Positions 13,411 to 13,521 of a stretch of DNA of 13,521 nt are shown in pieces. The notes beneath the pieces are model-generated. The model worked only from the letters and a program-made list of their open reading frames with translations. It was not told the DNA's origin and searched no databases. This stretch comes from Gammaproteobacteria bacterium (GTDB taxonomy: Bacteria > Pseudomonadota > Gammaproteobacteria > SZUA-229), in the NCBI GenBank assembly GCA_026197015.1, contig JAPHRB010000019.1, positions 1 to 13,521 of the forward strand. The letters are read 5' to 3'. Within the stretch, counting starts at the first letter, position 1, and every line of letters starts with the position of its first letter. The translations under genes and the position numbers were made by a program.

Positions 13411-13440
13411 TCGTACCCATGCTCCCGCGTGGGAATGCAT
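13411..13440. repeat. REP-like palindromic repeat unit
   Basis: CCCATGC (13416-13422) pairs with GCGTGGG (13427-13433), with one T-G pair and a TCCC loop, followed by AATGCAT. The unit resembles the widespread proteobacterial repeat whose core is CCCACGC...GCGTGGGAATGC and which is often linked to RAYT transposases. It lies directly after the terminator, a common location. The remaining bases to 13521 show nothing I can name. Confidence 0.6.
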
Positions 13441-13521
13441 AACTAACCAGGTAGCACATACCCAACAACCCTTATCACTCCTGTCATCAGTGCCCGACAC
13501 CATATAAAAATTGATTCCCTC

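Noticed and set aside
13279..13503. 74-codon frame on the minus strand at the right end
   Set aside because: It runs through the REP-like hairpin, the terminator and the end of the FHA gene; the HSHAGAW segment is a translation of the repeat.

Overview
The window reads as chromosomal DNA of an AT-rich gammaproteobacterium. The support is a zinc-ribbon thioredoxin 2 (TrxC), an RhlE-type DEAD-box helicase, HrpB, a BarA-like hybrid kinase ending in an Hpt domain, CRP-type and FNR-type site architectures, and a REP-like hairpin at the right end. I cannot name a genus. No rRNA, tRNA, CRISPR array, complete insertion sequence or prophage was found.

Left part (1-6300): a branched-chain aminotransferase gene (minus) diverges from a marR-type regulator gene (plus). 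Two inverted repeats lie between them, one on top of both predicted promoters. A trxC gene (minus) converges on marR. A divergent 266-bp gap then leads to a collinear rhlE-like helicase gene, a 70-codon gene that looks like a stand-alone DnaT-type DNA-binding domain, and hrpB.

Middle (6317-11562, all minus): a TonB-dependent outer-membrane receptor, a 270-bp gap with a strong nested palindrome and a 22-codon ORF, a periplasmic YfiR-family protein, and a hybrid histidine kinase. The kinase has a CHASE8-like periplasmic domain, HAMP, HisKA, HATPase, receiver and Hpt. The yfiR-like and kinase genes overlap by four bases. The layout suggests an envelope-to-phosphorelay module in which a YfiR protein may control a kinase rather than the diguanylate cyclase it controls in Pseudomonas YfiBNR.

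Right part (11563-13521): this is sparse. A patch with raised GC and nested inverted repeats lies upstream of the receptor gene. A small two-helix membrane protein gene follows, behind what looks like a textbook class II CRP promoter. About 540 bp without a convincing gene then carries a perfect FNR-type box placed 41.5 bp upstream of a predicted start site. A small FHA-domain protein gene follows, with a strong terminator and a REP-like hairpin after it. The two regulatory sites, the possible leaderless marR transcript and the YfiR/kinase module are the points most worth checking.
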